DNA of 64,000 bases from positions 4,712,001 to 4,776,000 of the forward strand of contig NZ_BLZR01000001.1 of the NCBI RefSeq assembly GCF_014193895.1, in the 5' to 3' direction. Position 1 is the first letter of the stretch, and the number at the start of each line of letters is the position of its first letter. Under the pieces are notes generated by a model that was given only the letters and a program-made list of their open reading frames with translations, made no database searches and had not been told where the DNA came from. Of this stretch, positions 32,765-41,840 are shown piece by piece. Both the position numbers and the translations under genes were made by a program. This DNA comes from Clostridium fungisolvens. GTDB lineage: Bacteria; Bacillota; Clostridia; Clostridiales; Clostridiaceae.

Positions 32765-34771
32765 ATGGAAAAAATTAAAATTGATGATTTTACCAAATAT
32801 ACTTTTTTATCTGCAATAAAGCATTCACCTGATGGTAACTATGCTTGTTTTGTAGTACATCAATCAGATCTTGAGGATAACAAATATCTGTCAAACTTAT
32901 GGGTTCTTGACTTAAAAAACAATTTTAAATACAGACTTACAGCCTTTGATTCTGAAAAGAGCTTTTTATGGCTTGATTCTGAGAATATAATCTTCCCTTC
33001 TCAAAGAGATTCTAAAGATAAAGAAAAACTTAATGGCGGAGAAGAATTTACTCAATATTATAAAATTAACATTCATGGAGGAGAAGCTGTTAAACTATTT
33101 ACTATTCCTAAGTCTGTAAACTCCATAAAACAAATTAACAAGACACTGTACGTATTTACTTCAGACTATAATCCTAATAAAACTGATTTAAGTTATTTAA
33201 GTTCTGACGAAAAACAAGAAGAATTAATTAGAAGAAAAGAAGAAGAAGATTATGAAATACTTGAAGAAATACCCTTTTGGCTAAATGGTGGTGGCTTTAC
33301 AAGAAATCAAAGAACAAGACTATATTTATTTGATGCCGAAACACAAAAAATTGAAACTATTACAGACCAAGATACAAATGTTGATTTCTTTGATTTAGAC
33401 ATAAGTAAAAGCAAAATTGTAATACTAAGTTACCGCTTTAAAGATAAAATGCCTCTTACAAATGAAATATCAATATATGACTTAAAAGAGAAAGCGCTCA
33501 CTTTATTGCCTCAGCCATTACCGATGAGCAATAGATTTGCAAGCTTTATATCTGCTAAAAAACTTATAGTGGCAGCAACAGATATGTGCGGATACGGTAT
33601 TAATGAAAACTCAAAGTTCTATGCCATTGACTTAGACACCTTTGAACAAAAATGTATTACACCTGACTTTGATAAAGCTTTAGATAACTCTGTAGGTTCA
33701 GACTGCAGATATGCTGGTTCAATAACAATGCAAATTGAAGGAGAACATTTATATTTTATAACAACTGAAAATGATAGTTCTTTATTAAACAAGGTAGATG
33801 TAAATGGAAATATAGAAACTTTAACTTATGGAAATGGAACTGTAGATGGCATAAGTATAAGTAAAAATAGTGTATTATTCATAGGAATGACTACTGATTC
33901 TCTTCAAGAAATTTATACTATAGCTAATAATGCTACTGAAAAATTAACTACCTTTAATGATTGGGTTAAATCAGAAAAGTTTATCTCTTCTCCAGAGACA
34001 GTAAGTATTGAAACTGATTCAGGTGTAATAATAGACGGCTGGGTTATTAAGCCTGTAGATTTTGATGAAACCAAAAAATATCCTGCAATATTAGATATAC
34101 ATGGCGGTCCTAAGACAGTATACGGAACAGTTTTCTTCCATGAAATGCAGTACTGGGCTAGTGAAGGCTATGCAGTATTTTTCTGTAACCCTAGAGGAAG
34201 CGATGGAAAAGGCAATGCATTTGCTGATATTAGAGGAAAGTACGGAACAATAGATTATGAAGATATCATAAAATTCACTGATGAGGTGTTAAAAAGATAT
34301 CCTTTTATAGATTCGTCAAGAGTTGGTGTAACCGGAGGTTCTTATGGTGGATTTATGACCAACTGGATAATAGGTCACACTGATAGATTTAGTGCTGCTG
34401 CCTCTCAAAGAAGCATCTCAAATTGGACTTCTTTTTTTGGCACTACAGATATAGGTTATTTTTTTGGACCTGATCAAACTGCAGCAACACCATGGAGCAA
34501 TTATGAAAAAGTATGGTTTCACTCCCCACTAAAATATGCAGATAAAGTAAAAACACCAACGCTATTCCTACATTCTAACGAAGATTATAGATGTTGGATT
34601 CCTGAAGCACTTCAAATGTTTACCTCATTAAAATACCACGGAGTAGAAACAAGACTTTGTATGTTTAAGGGAGAAAATCATGAATTGAGTAGAAGCGGCA
34701 AACCTAAACATAGGGTTAGAAGACTTGCAGAAATAACGCAATGGTTCGATAAATATCTAAAAAAGAACTAA
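32765..34771 (+). CDS. S9 family prolyl oligopeptidase (acylaminoacyl-peptidase-like)
   Basis: 668 aa, cytoplasmic, no signal peptide. The N-terminal about 400 residues form a beta-propeller, and the C-terminal alpha/beta-hydrolase begins near KKYPAILDIHGGPKTVYG. The catalytic triad is readable: Ser526 in GGSYGGFMTNW, Asp607 in HSNEDYRCW and His639 in KGENHELSRSG. Such enzymes cleave short peptides, often removing blocked or N-terminal residues, during peptide turnover. ATG follows GAGAGG. It lies between ilvE (separated by a terminator) and the exosporium-like gene, with no operon partner. Confidence 0.93.
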   Translation: MEKIKIDDFTKYTFLSAIKHSPDGNYACFVVHQSDLEDNKYLSNLWVLDLKNNFKYRLTAFDSEKSFLWLDSENIIFPSQRDSKDKEKLNGGEEFTQYYKINIHGGEAVKLFTIPKSVNSIKQINKTLYVFTSDYNPNKTDLSYLSSDEKQEELIRRKEEEDYEILEEIPFWLNGGGFTRNQRTRLYLFDAETQKIETITDQDTNVDFFDLDISKSKIVILSYRFKDKMPLTNEISIYDLKEKALTLLPQPLPMSNRFASFISAKKLIVAATDMCGYGINENSKFYAIDLDTFEQKCITPDFDKALDNSVGSDCRYAGSITMQIEGEHLYFITTENDSSLLNKVDVNGNIETLTYGNGTVDGISISKNSVLFIGMTTDSLQEIYTIANNATEKLTTFNDWVKSEKFISSPETVSIETDSGVIIDGWVIKPVDFDETKKYPAILDIHGGPKTVYGTVFFHEMQYWASEGYAVFFCNPRGSDGKGNAFADIRGKYGTIDYEDIIKFTDEVLKRYPFIDSSRVGVTGGSYGGFMTNWIIGHTDRFSAAASQRSISNWTSFFGTTDIGYFFGPDQTAATPWSNYEKVWFHSPLKYADKVKTPTLFLHSNEDYRCWIPEALQMFTSLKYHGVETRLCMFKGENHELSRSGKPKHRVRRLAEITQWFDKYLKKN

Positions 34772-34925
34772 AATCACTATTTTCACGATTATCTGACAAA
34801 TCAATACACAAATTCCCTTTCCTATTTATATACTATACTATAGAATAATCTATCCAAACATCTAAATATATAAAGTACCTTTTATGTATTTAGATCATTA
34901 TATTTTTAAGGAAGGGATTTTTGAT

Positions 34926-35567
34926 ATGTCAATTTATGACGATTTTAATAGATATGACTTTTGTCCAAATGATCCTGGTTATCCAGATGGTCATCATCAT
35001 AAAGATCACTATACTCCTTGTCCTACTCTTAGCCGTATTCGTAGAGTAAATACTAGAACCTTAGGTGGGGGGATAATACCATTCGCATCAGATGCTTATA
35101 CACCAATTATTCTTACTACCCTAGCAGGTGCTCTATTTAGTAACGCTACATTAGTAGCTTTCGGGACTTCCGTTTCCGGATTTCCTCTTTCAAATAACGG
35201 TACAACATTAACTATACCTGCTGTTACGGGTAATGATGCTTTTTCAATGCCTCGCTCAGGAGTAATTACTTCTATAGCTGCGAATTTTACAGTTACAACT
35301 GCAGTAACTCTTACAACCCCAGTAACCATTGTAGCTCAATTATTTAGAGCAAATTCTTCCACATTTACAGCTATTCCAGGAGCTTCAGTTAACTTAGGTC
35401 TGTTACAAGGTTCTTTATCAGTTGGAGATTCAGTCAGCGGAATAGCTAACTTTGCTGCACCAGTGGATGCTGGTACACGTGTTATGATGGTATTTTATGC
35501 AACAAATCCTACTGGAGTTGCAAGTACTATTAGGGGATATGCTAATGCAGGTACTGAAATAAAATAA
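34926..35567 (+). CDS. Exosporium BclB-type C-terminal domain protein
   Basis: 213 aa. A short His/Asp/Pro-rich head (residues about 1-30, with a PDGHHHKDHYTPCP cluster) is followed by a domain rich in Thr, Val, Ala and Gly. It runs GGGIIPFASDAYTPIILTT, then VAFGTSVSGFPLS, FSMPRSGVITSIAANFTVTT and DAGTRVMMVFYATNP. This matches the BclB-related exosporium C-terminal domain. In relatives this domain caps collagen-like Gly-X-Y repeats, but here no such repeats exist. It is likely a spore-surface protein (inference). I choose the ATG after GGAAGGGATTTTTGAT; an upstream ATG adds 14 residues without a good site. Confidence 0.78.
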   Translation: MSIYDDFNRYDFCPNDPGYPDGHHHKDHYTPCPTLSRIRRVNTRTLGGGIIPFASDAYTPIILTTLAGALFSNATLVAFGTSVSGFPLSNNGTTLTIPAVTGNDAFSMPRSGVITSIAANFTVTTAVTLTTPVTIVAQLFRANSSTFTAIPGASVNLGLLQGSLSVGDSVSGIANFAAPVDAGTRVMMVFYATNPTGVASTIRGYANAGTEIK

Positions 35568-35689
35568 ATCAATTTATCACAATGATATAATGACTCGTTC
35601 ATTGGAATCGTATCCCCAAAAATATAATTTTCTATGAAAACTTATATTAAGACAGACTTAACTTGTTTAAATGTTACCTTTTAATTAAT

Positions 35690-35719
35690 AAGGAGACTCT
35701 GAATAACCAGAGCCTCCTT
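35690..35719. terminator. Hairpin between exosporium gene and treR
   Basis: Arms AAGGAGACTCTG and CAGAGCCTCCTT, six-base loop, one mismatch. It is shared by two convergent genes and has AT-rich flanks. Confidence 0.7.
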
Positions 35720-35755
35720 CTGTATTGATGTTATAGAACTTCAATAACATTGTAC

Positions 35756-36466
35756 CTATCTTCTTCTAGCAAAATCTACAAATCTAAATCTATCTGGCCT
35801 ATGTCTAGATTCTGTATACTGAAATAAACTAGTATCTTCTAGATAGACGTAATTTTTAACAACAACTATCATATTGAAGTTTTCAAAATCTAAAACTTCT
35901 TTATCTTCTTCTGTAGCCTGCTGAACTGTAAATTCCTTCTTAGCATAACTAATCTTTAGACCTAAAGTATTTTCTAGATATTCATATATGGAATTCTCGC
36001 AAGTTTCCTTTGTTAAGTCAGGAACAAATCTTTTATTAAAATAATCTTTATCTAGAATGATCTTTTTGCCACCTATCTCTCTAACTCTTACTACCTTCCA
36101 AGCTTCATCATCCTCTGATAATTCCAGCTGTTTCATTATAAACTTGTCTCCACTTATAAGTTCTAACTCTTTTAATATAGTATTAGAGCCACTTCCCATC
36201 TTTCCTGCAAGCTCTTTGAAGCTAGTTAGTCCCGACATAGGAAAATCAAACTTATTTACATCAAGAACGAAGGAGCCTTTTCCTTTTATCTTTTGTATGC
36301 AGCCATTTGTCTCTAACAGAGCAAGAGCTTTTCTTATAGTATCTCTTGATACATTATAAGCTTCCATAAGTTCGCTTTCAGAAGGAAGTTTTGAGTTAGG
36401 TTCCATCTTGCCAACTTCTATTTTATTAACTATATCATTATATATAGCTAGGTATTTACTATCCAT
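35756..36466 (-). CDS. treR: Trehalose operon repressor, GntR/HutC family
   Basis: 236 aa. The N-terminal GntR winged helix (about 1-70) has KLPSESELMEAYNVSRDTIR followed by KALALLETNGC. The C-terminal UTRA ligand domain (about 90-236) ends PDRFRFVDFARRR, the TreR-type tail. TreR represses tre genes and is released by trehalose 6-phosphate. It lies 121 bases after treC on the same strand, and candidate operators are at the treB promoter (39899-39944). Confidence 0.92.
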   Translation of the reverse strand: MDSKYLAIYNDIVNKIEVGKMEPNSKLPSESELMEAYNVSRDTIRKALALLETNGCIQKIKGKGSFVLDVNKFDFPMSGLTSFKELAGKMGSGSNTILKELELISGDKFIMKQLELSEDDEAWKVVRVREIGGKKIILDKDYFNKRFVPDLTKETCENSIYEYLENTLGLKISYAKKEFTVQQATEEDKEVLDFENFNMIVVVKNYVYLEDTSLFQYTESRHRPDRFRFVDFARRR

Positions 36467-36587
36467 ATTATATCACCGTAAATATTTTAGCATTTATATA
36501 TATAAGTTTCAACAAATATACTTTTTCATAAATAATATAATGATTTTTAGATGTTAAATTTAATAACAGTATTGGCTATTTGTATCT

Positions 36588-38246
36588 TTATCCGTTTAAA
36601 TAATACACTATAGACTCATATGGTCTTAACTTAATATGATTTCTTAACTCTTGTGAATCTTCGTAATTAGATAGTAATATAGTAGATTTCTTATCATCTA
36701 TTCTATATTCACTAGGTATATCAACTAAGGTTTCATGTCCATAAAAGTTATTCATAACAATGAGCCTTTTGTTTTCATATTCTCTGACATAGGCGAAAAC
36801 TGATTGATGCTTTTCTAACATCGGTATATACCTTCCGTAAGATATAACATCATATTCTTTTCTTAAAGATATCAATTTCTTGTAGTGATAAAAGATAGAA
36901 TCATTTTCTTTTAATGAATTTTCAACATTTATCCTATTATAGTTATCACTTAAAGATATCCAAGGATCTCCTGTAGTAAACCCACTATTTTCACTACAAT
37001 CCCACTGCATAGGAGTTCTTGAATTATCTCTAGATTTACATTTAAGTATATTTAATATTTCCTCTTCACATTTTCCACTATTTTTAAGTATGTTGTAATA
37101 ATTTATTGATTCAATGTCTTCATAGTACTTTATATCATTAAAATGAGGATTGGTCATTCCAAGCTCTTCCCCTTGATATATATAAGGTGTACCTCTTAGC
37201 ATATGAATAGCTGTAGCAAGCATCTTGGCAGATTGTTTATGATATTTTTCTTCGTTGCCAAAACGGCTAACTATTCGTGGCTGATCATGGTTGCACCAAA
37301 ACACAGCACTCCATCCATTATTTCTTTCCATACCTAATTGCCAACTATTAAAAATATCTTTCAACTTTAAAAAATCAAAATCCATCAAAGTCCACTTATT
37401 ACCATCCTTGTAATCAACCTTTAAGTGATGAAAATTAAAAACCATTGACAGTTCCTTTTCTTCTGGATTTGAATAACTTATACAGTTATCAATATCAGTT
37501 GAAGACATCTCTCCTACAGTCAATATGTTACCTTTAGTAGCAAAGGTTTTATTATTTAATTCTTTTAAATATTCATGTATTCTTGGTCCATCAGTATAAA
37601 ACCTTCTGCCATCCCCTTCAAAATCATCTTCGTATATATCCGGCTTAGAAATCAGGTTTATTACGTCTAATCTAAATCCACTTACCCCTTTGTCCATCCA
37701 AAACTTTACTACTTTATATATCTCATCTCTTACATGAGGATTTTCCCAATTTAAGTCAGCTTGAGTTTCATCAAATAGATGTAAATAATATTCATCATTT
37801 ACCTTCTTCCAGGCACTTCCCCCAAACTTAGACTTCCAGTTAGTAGGTTCATAGCCATCTTCTGTTTCCTTAAAAATATAATAATCTTTATATTTCTCCT
37901 CATTCTTTAGAGCCTTTTTGAACCATTCATGTTCAGTGGAAGTATGGTTAAATACCATGTCTAGCATCACACCAATATCTCTATTGGAGCATTCTTCAAC
38001 CAACTTTTCAAAATCCTTCATTGTTCCGAATCTTTTATCTACACTACAATAATCAGCAACATCATATCCATTATCCTTCTGTGGAGAAACATAAAATGGA
38101 GTAAGCCATATATAATCTATACCTAACAATTGTAAATAATCAAGTTTCTCTATTACTCCGCCTAAATCACCTAAGCCATCTCCATTAGAATCCTTAAAGG
38201 ATTTAGGATATATTTGATAAATTACGCTTTTTTTAAAGTCTTTCAT
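36588..38246 (-). CDS. treC: Trehalose-6-phosphate hydrolase (GH13)
   Basis: About 552 aa, the full family size. GH13 motifs: VIYQIYPKSFKDSNGDGLGD, MLDMVFNHTSTEHEWF, GFRLDVINLISKPD (nucleophile Asp), TVGEMSSTD (acid/base Glu) and FWCNHDQPRIVSRFG (third Asp). It splits trehalose 6-phosphate into glucose and glucose 6-phosphate in the cytoplasm. ATG at 38246 follows AAAGGAG; an upstream in-frame start has no such site. The middle gene of treB-treC-treR. Confidence 0.94.
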   Translation of the reverse strand: MKDFKKSVIYQIYPKSFKDSNGDGLGDLGGVIEKLDYLQLLGIDYIWLTPFYVSPQKDNGYDVADYCSVDKRFGTMKDFEKLVEECSNRDIGVMLDMVFNHTSTEHEWFKKALKNEEKYKDYYIFKETEDGYEPTNWKSKFGGSAWKKVNDEYYLHLFDETQADLNWENPHVRDEIYKVVKFWMDKGVSGFRLDVINLISKPDIYEDDFEGDGRRFYTDGPRIHEYLKELNNKTFATKGNILTVGEMSSTDIDNCISYSNPEEKELSMVFNFHHLKVDYKDGNKWTLMDFDFLKLKDIFNSWQLGMERNNGWSAVFWCNHDQPRIVSRFGNEEKYHKQSAKMLATAIHMLRGTPYIYQGEELGMTNPHFNDIKYYEDIESINYYNILKNSGKCEEEILNILKCKSRDNSRTPMQWDCSENSGFTTGDPWISLSDNYNRINVENSLKENDSIFYHYKKLISLRKEYDVISYGRYIPMLEKHQSVFAYVREYENKRLIVMNNFYGHETLVDIPSEYRIDDKKSTILLSNYEDSQELRNHIKLRPYESIVYYLNG

Positions 38247-38326
38247 ATAATCTGCTCCTTTAAAATAAGTGTTAAAGAGGAAGGAGTTTCCCCCTGCCTC
38301 TCTTCTCACTTTAATTTCAAATTCTA

Positions 38327-39757
38327 TTAACCATTTAAACTTGCTTTATCTCTTACTGCTTTTCTCTTTGAAAGCGCTATTGTTAGTACAAATGGTACTG
38401 CTATTGCCACAACCATACATAAAGCGAAAGTAAGCATGTATTGTGGTTTTATTGATAAAATCCCTGGAAGTCCTCCTACTCCAATTGAGTTAGCCATGAC
38501 TCCTGATCCAACAGAGATAACTGCTGCAATTGCAGACCCAGTCATAGCTGCTAAGAATGGATATATATACTTTAGATTAATACCAAACATTGCTGGTTCA
38601 GTTACCCCTAAGTAACATGATATACATGCTGGTATAGATACTTGCTTTTCTTCTTCATCATGTCTGTTTATGAAAATCATAGCTAATACTGCTGATCCTT
38701 GAGCTATGTTGGACAAAGCTATCATTGGCCACAAGTTTGTACCACCTAATTGACCCATAAGTTGTAAATCTATAGCATTTGTCATATGATGTAAACCTGT
38801 AATTACTAAAGGAGCATAAGCAAAACCAAATACTGCTGCAAATAACCATCCAAAAGAAGAAGTTAAAGCATTATATACTACATATGATATGCCTGAACCA
38901 ATCTTCCAACCAATTGGACCTAAAACTGTATGAGCTATTAATACAGTTGGTACAAGTGATAAAAACGGAACTACTATCATTGATATATATTCAGGAATAA
39001 CTTTACGAATATTTTTCTCTAATATTGCAAGTAAAAATCCTGCAAGTATTGCTGGTATTACTTGAGCTTGATAACCAATCATTTGAACCTTAGCAAATCC
39101 AAAGTTCCAAACTGGAATTTCCTTAGCTCCTGCCACTGCATAAGCATTTAATAATTGAGGAGACACTAAAGTAATACCTAATATAATACCCAATATTTGA
39201 GTTGTGCCCATTTTCTTAGATATAGACCATGTTATTCCTACAGGCAAGAAGTGGAATATAGCTTCGCCTATAAGCCATAAGAATGAATGCACGCCTGCCC
39301 AAAATTGTGATACTTCTATTATTGTCTTAGTTCCTCCATCAAGGAGCTTGATATCTCCTATTACATTACGGAAACCTAAAATCAAACCACCTACTACTAA
39401 TGCTGGTATAAGTGGTGTAAATATTTCCGCAAGGTTTGCTAGTAATCTTTGCATAAAGTTCATATTTCCCTTAGCTGCTACTTTTGCTTGCTCTTTACTT
39501 ACTCCATCTATGCCTGCTACCTCAACAAAATCATTGTAAAACATAGATACTTCATTACCTATGATAACTTGAAATTGACCTGCTTGAGTGAAAGTTCCCT
39601 TTACGCTCTTTAAACCTTCAATCTTCTTCAAATCCGCATTTTTAGGCTCAGCTAATACAAATCTCATACGAGTAGCACAATGTGTTACAGCTGATATATT
39701 TTCTTTTCCACCTACATATTCTAATAAAAGTTTTGCATCATTAGAAAACTTAGCCAT
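38327..39757 (-). CDS. treB: PTS trehalose-specific IIBC component
   Basis: 476 aa. The N-terminal IIB domain (about 1-80) has SAVTHCATRMRFVL with phosphorylated Cys27. The C-terminal IIC domain (about 105-470) has about 10 membrane segments, with conserved GVTEPAMFGINLKYIYPFL. No IIA domain is fused, so a general glucose-type IIA supplies phosphate, as for B. subtilis TreP (family knowledge). It imports trehalose as trehalose 6-phosphate for TreC. ATG follows GGGGGGATTATTTT. First gene of the tre operon, with the promoter at 39925-39953. Confidence 0.93.
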   Translation of the reverse strand: MAKFSNDAKLLLEYVGGKENISAVTHCATRMRFVLAEPKNADLKKIEGLKSVKGTFTQAGQFQVIIGNEVSMFYNDFVEVAGIDGVSKEQAKVAAKGNMNFMQRLLANLAEIFTPLIPALVVGGLILGFRNVIGDIKLLDGGTKTIIEVSQFWAGVHSFLWLIGEAIFHFLPVGITWSISKKMGTTQILGIILGITLVSPQLLNAYAVAGAKEIPVWNFGFAKVQMIGYQAQVIPAILAGFLLAILEKNIRKVIPEYISMIVVPFLSLVPTVLIAHTVLGPIGWKIGSGISYVVYNALTSSFGWLFAAVFGFAYAPLVITGLHHMTNAIDLQLMGQLGGTNLWPMIALSNIAQGSAVLAMIFINRHDEEEKQVSIPACISCYLGVTEPAMFGINLKYIYPFLAAMTGSAIAAVISVGSGVMANSIGVGGLPGILSIKPQYMLTFALCMVVAIAVPFVLTIALSKRKAVRDKASLNG

Positions 39758-39898
39758 AAAATAATCCCCCCGACATCTTAATATAAATAAGTTTATGTTT
39801 AAAAATTAATTTAGTAAATGATTACATAGACTTCAAATAAAAAATTCGTTCAATAATTCCTTTTTAAAACAAGAAAACATTTTCATTTATCGCAACCT

Positions 39899-39953
39899 AT
39901 ACGTACAAGTTTGTCTATGTTTTAATTATATGCTGTACGTACAGGTTCGTCAA
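39899..39953 (-). promoter_or_regulatory. tre operon promoter with two TreR-like operators
   Basis: On the minus strand TTGACG (39953-39948), a 17-base spacer and TATAAT (39930-39925) form a near-consensus sigma-A promoter. The spacer contains the perfect palindrome CTGTACGTACAG (39933-39944). A related site, ATACGTACAA (39899-39908), lies 36 bases downstream, just past the start of transcription. Both sites share the adjoining TTYGTC. This is the layout expected for repression by TreR. A weak cre-like GAAAACATTTTC is at 39873-39884. The rest of the gap to 40247 holds the promoter of the next gene and nothing else I can name. Confidence 0.82.
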
Positions 39954-40247
39954 TATATATTTTTTATATTTCTCAATTTATTTTCCTTAACCAAATATCA
40001 TTTTTATACGTGTTGAATAATTAGTTGCATCAGACTTAACCACAATCCTATTGCTTCTTTTATAAAACACTAAATATTTTGTAATATATTCAAACGACAT
40101 TTGTATACCTTTTAATTAATATTTAGTAACAATTTGTTCAAAATCATCACATCAAATTGACACAATAATAAAATATAATTTCTTTAGACAAGCAGTTTAT
40201 ATAAAAATATTCAAGTTAAAAATAATAGAAAATTAAGGAGTGAAAGC

Positions 40248-40895
40248 ATGATAAAAAACATATTATCTAAAAAACTTGTGATGGTAGTTTCAGCTTTAAG
40301 TATCACAGGATTGTTACTTACAGGATGTAGTAGCTCTAATAAAAATACACAAGCTAATGCAGCTACTCAAAATCAACAAGGGCAACAAGGACAACAAAAC
40401 GGAAAGAATTGGGCAGCAAATTCAGAAGAAAGAAAGAAACAAATGGAGGATAGTGTAAACTCACTTGTATCCGATGGAACTATTACTAAGGATCAAGGAA
40501 CTAAAGTTTTAGAGGCATTGACCTCATTTACGCAAAGACCAAATGGGCAACAGAATAATAACAATAATAATAATAATAATGGTAATAGCCAAGGTAGCGC
40601 TAACAACAATACACAAAATAATAATCAACAAAACCAAAACAATCAAAATGGTCAACAAGCACCAAATAATCAAAACGGACAGAATAAAGGGAATAGAGGC
40701 AACTTCAACGCACTTAATCAACTAGTTTCCAATGGTACAATAACACAAGCACAAGCTGATAAGATTATGGAAAAAGTAAGAGCAAATATGCCTCAAAGAC
40801 AAAATAATAACAACAGCAATGGTGCTACAAATAACAATAATAGTACTAATAATAACTCGAACAATAATACAAGCAATAACAGTACAGGCTCATAA
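40248..40895 (+). CDS. Asn/Gln-rich low-complexity lipoprotein
   Basis: 215 aa. A lipoprotein signal peptide ends LSITGLLLTGCSSSNKN (Cys at about residue 27). Two related short helical units follow: DSVNSLVSDGTITKDQGTKV (about 69-88) and LNQLVSNGTITQAQADKIME (about 156-175). They are separated and followed by tracts of Asn, Gln and Ser, including a run of nine Asn. The DGTIT/NGTIT units occur in other clostridial exported proteins and look like small helical repeats. The low-complexity parts probably act as flexible linkers. No enzyme motif is present. ATG follows AAGGAGTG, and a strong terminator follows the gene. Confidence 0.8.
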   Translation: MIKNILSKKLVMVVSALSITGLLLTGCSSSNKNTQANAATQNQQGQQGQQNGKNWAANSEERKKQMEDSVNSLVSDGTITKDQGTKVLEALTSFTQRPNGQQNNNNNNNNNGNSQGSANNNTQNNNQQNQNNQNGQQAPNNQNGQNKGNRGNFNALNQLVSNGTITQAQADKIMEKVRANMPQRQNNNNSNGATNNNNSTNNNSNNNTSNNSTGS

Positions 40896-40931
40896 TATAA
40901 TTGTTTAATAATTCTTAAAGAGAATTACAGA

Positions 40932-40988
40932 AAAATAGTGCAGATAATCTCACCTATTCTGAGATTATCCACACTATTTTTTATTTTT
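40932..40988 (+). terminator. Rho-independent terminator of the Asn/Gln-rich lipoprotein gene
   Basis: Long stem AAAATAGTG/CACTATTTT with inner GATAATCTCA/TGAGATTATC, then TTTTTTATTTTT. Confidence 0.9.
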
Positions 40989-41096
40989 ATCCACAAATTT
41001 AACTCTATTCATCCTTATAATGTGTATAGATTTATATTTGTTAACATCTTTAACTTTACTAATTCTAAATAAAATCATTAAAATAATGATTTTATT

Positions 41097-41738
41097 TTAT
41101 CCACCAAGAGTTATGTCTTGATCACTATACCAGTTCAATGCATTGTAGAAATGCTCCGGCTTAAAATCTGGCCAATATTCATCAATAACATAAAAGTCTG
41201 AGTAAATAGACTGTACAGGAAGGAATCCACTAAGCCTTCTCCTGCCACCCCATCTTATTATTAGATCTACTCTAGATACATCATAAGATTGTATTTGATT
41301 ATTGATGTTATTACTTCTAGATTTTGCTCCTTTAAGATGGTCTAAATCCCACTTCCAACTATAATTCACTAAGAAATTAACCTTCATACCTCCATTGCCA
41401 AATGTTTTTCTTACTGTATAAGGCAATAGCTCCTTAGGAAACATATCAGACTTTGTATTTCCTACTACAAGTAATTCTGCATCTTGATTTGAAAGAATCT
41501 TTACAGCATTAATACAAGCCTCTGTAAATGCTTTTCTTTGTTCAGCAGGCCTTTTGGTATTATCAACAGTGAAACCATAATAAGTTACTTCTTTTATCCC
41601 AGCGTTTTTGCACAAAGTAAAAAGTTCTAATCCAGGATCTATTCCTGAAATATATCCATTTTCCTTAGATAGCCCCTTATCTACAGCCCATCTTCTATTC
41701 CCATCTGGAATTATTCCTACGTGATTTGGTATTCTCAT
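41097..41738 (-). CDS. Divergent undecaprenyl-diphosphate-synthase family protein
   Basis: 213 aa, cis-prenyltransferase family. Region I is NHVGIIPDGNRRWAVDKG, with the catalytic Asp12 kept but the usual MDGNGRWA changed. The late region reads VDLIIRWGGRRRLSGFLPVQ, where UppS enzymes have RTGGE and SNFLLW, followed by SIYSDFYVIDEYWPDF. So the RTGGE Glu is Arg and the metal-binding Glu of region V is Asp. It is about 30 residues shorter than UppS. A housekeeping role is doubtful; it may use a short prenyl diphosphate or have lost catalysis. ATG follows TTGAGGTGG. Confidence 0.75.
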   Translation of the reverse strand: MRIPNHVGIIPDGNRRWAVDKGLSKENGYISGIDPGLELFTLCKNAGIKEVTYYGFTVDNTKRPAEQRKAFTEACINAVKILSNQDAELLVVGNTKSDMFPKELLPYTVRKTFGNGGMKVNFLVNYSWKWDLDHLKGAKSRSNNINNQIQSYDVSRVDLIIRWGGRRRLSGFLPVQSIYSDFYVIDEYWPDFKPEHFYNALNWYSDQDITLGG

Positions 41739-41840
41739 AAACCCACCTCAATAATATATAAGTCTAAATATGAATCATATACATATTATTGCCAACGTAC
41801 CAAAAACTAACCATAGATATTTGTTATACAAAAACTTAAT

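Noticed and set aside
39204..39539. 111-codon plus-strand frame inside treB
   Set aside because: Antisense to conserved IIC helices; no start signal.
39873..39884. cre-like site GAAAACATTTTC before treB
   Set aside because: It lacks the central CG of catabolite sites and AT-rich sequence gives many such palindromes; kept only as a note in the promoter entry.
40524..40725. Open frames on both strands in the Asn-rich tract of the lipoprotein gene
   Set aside because: They arise from AAT/AAC repeats read in other frames, giving Ile-rich nonsense without start signals.
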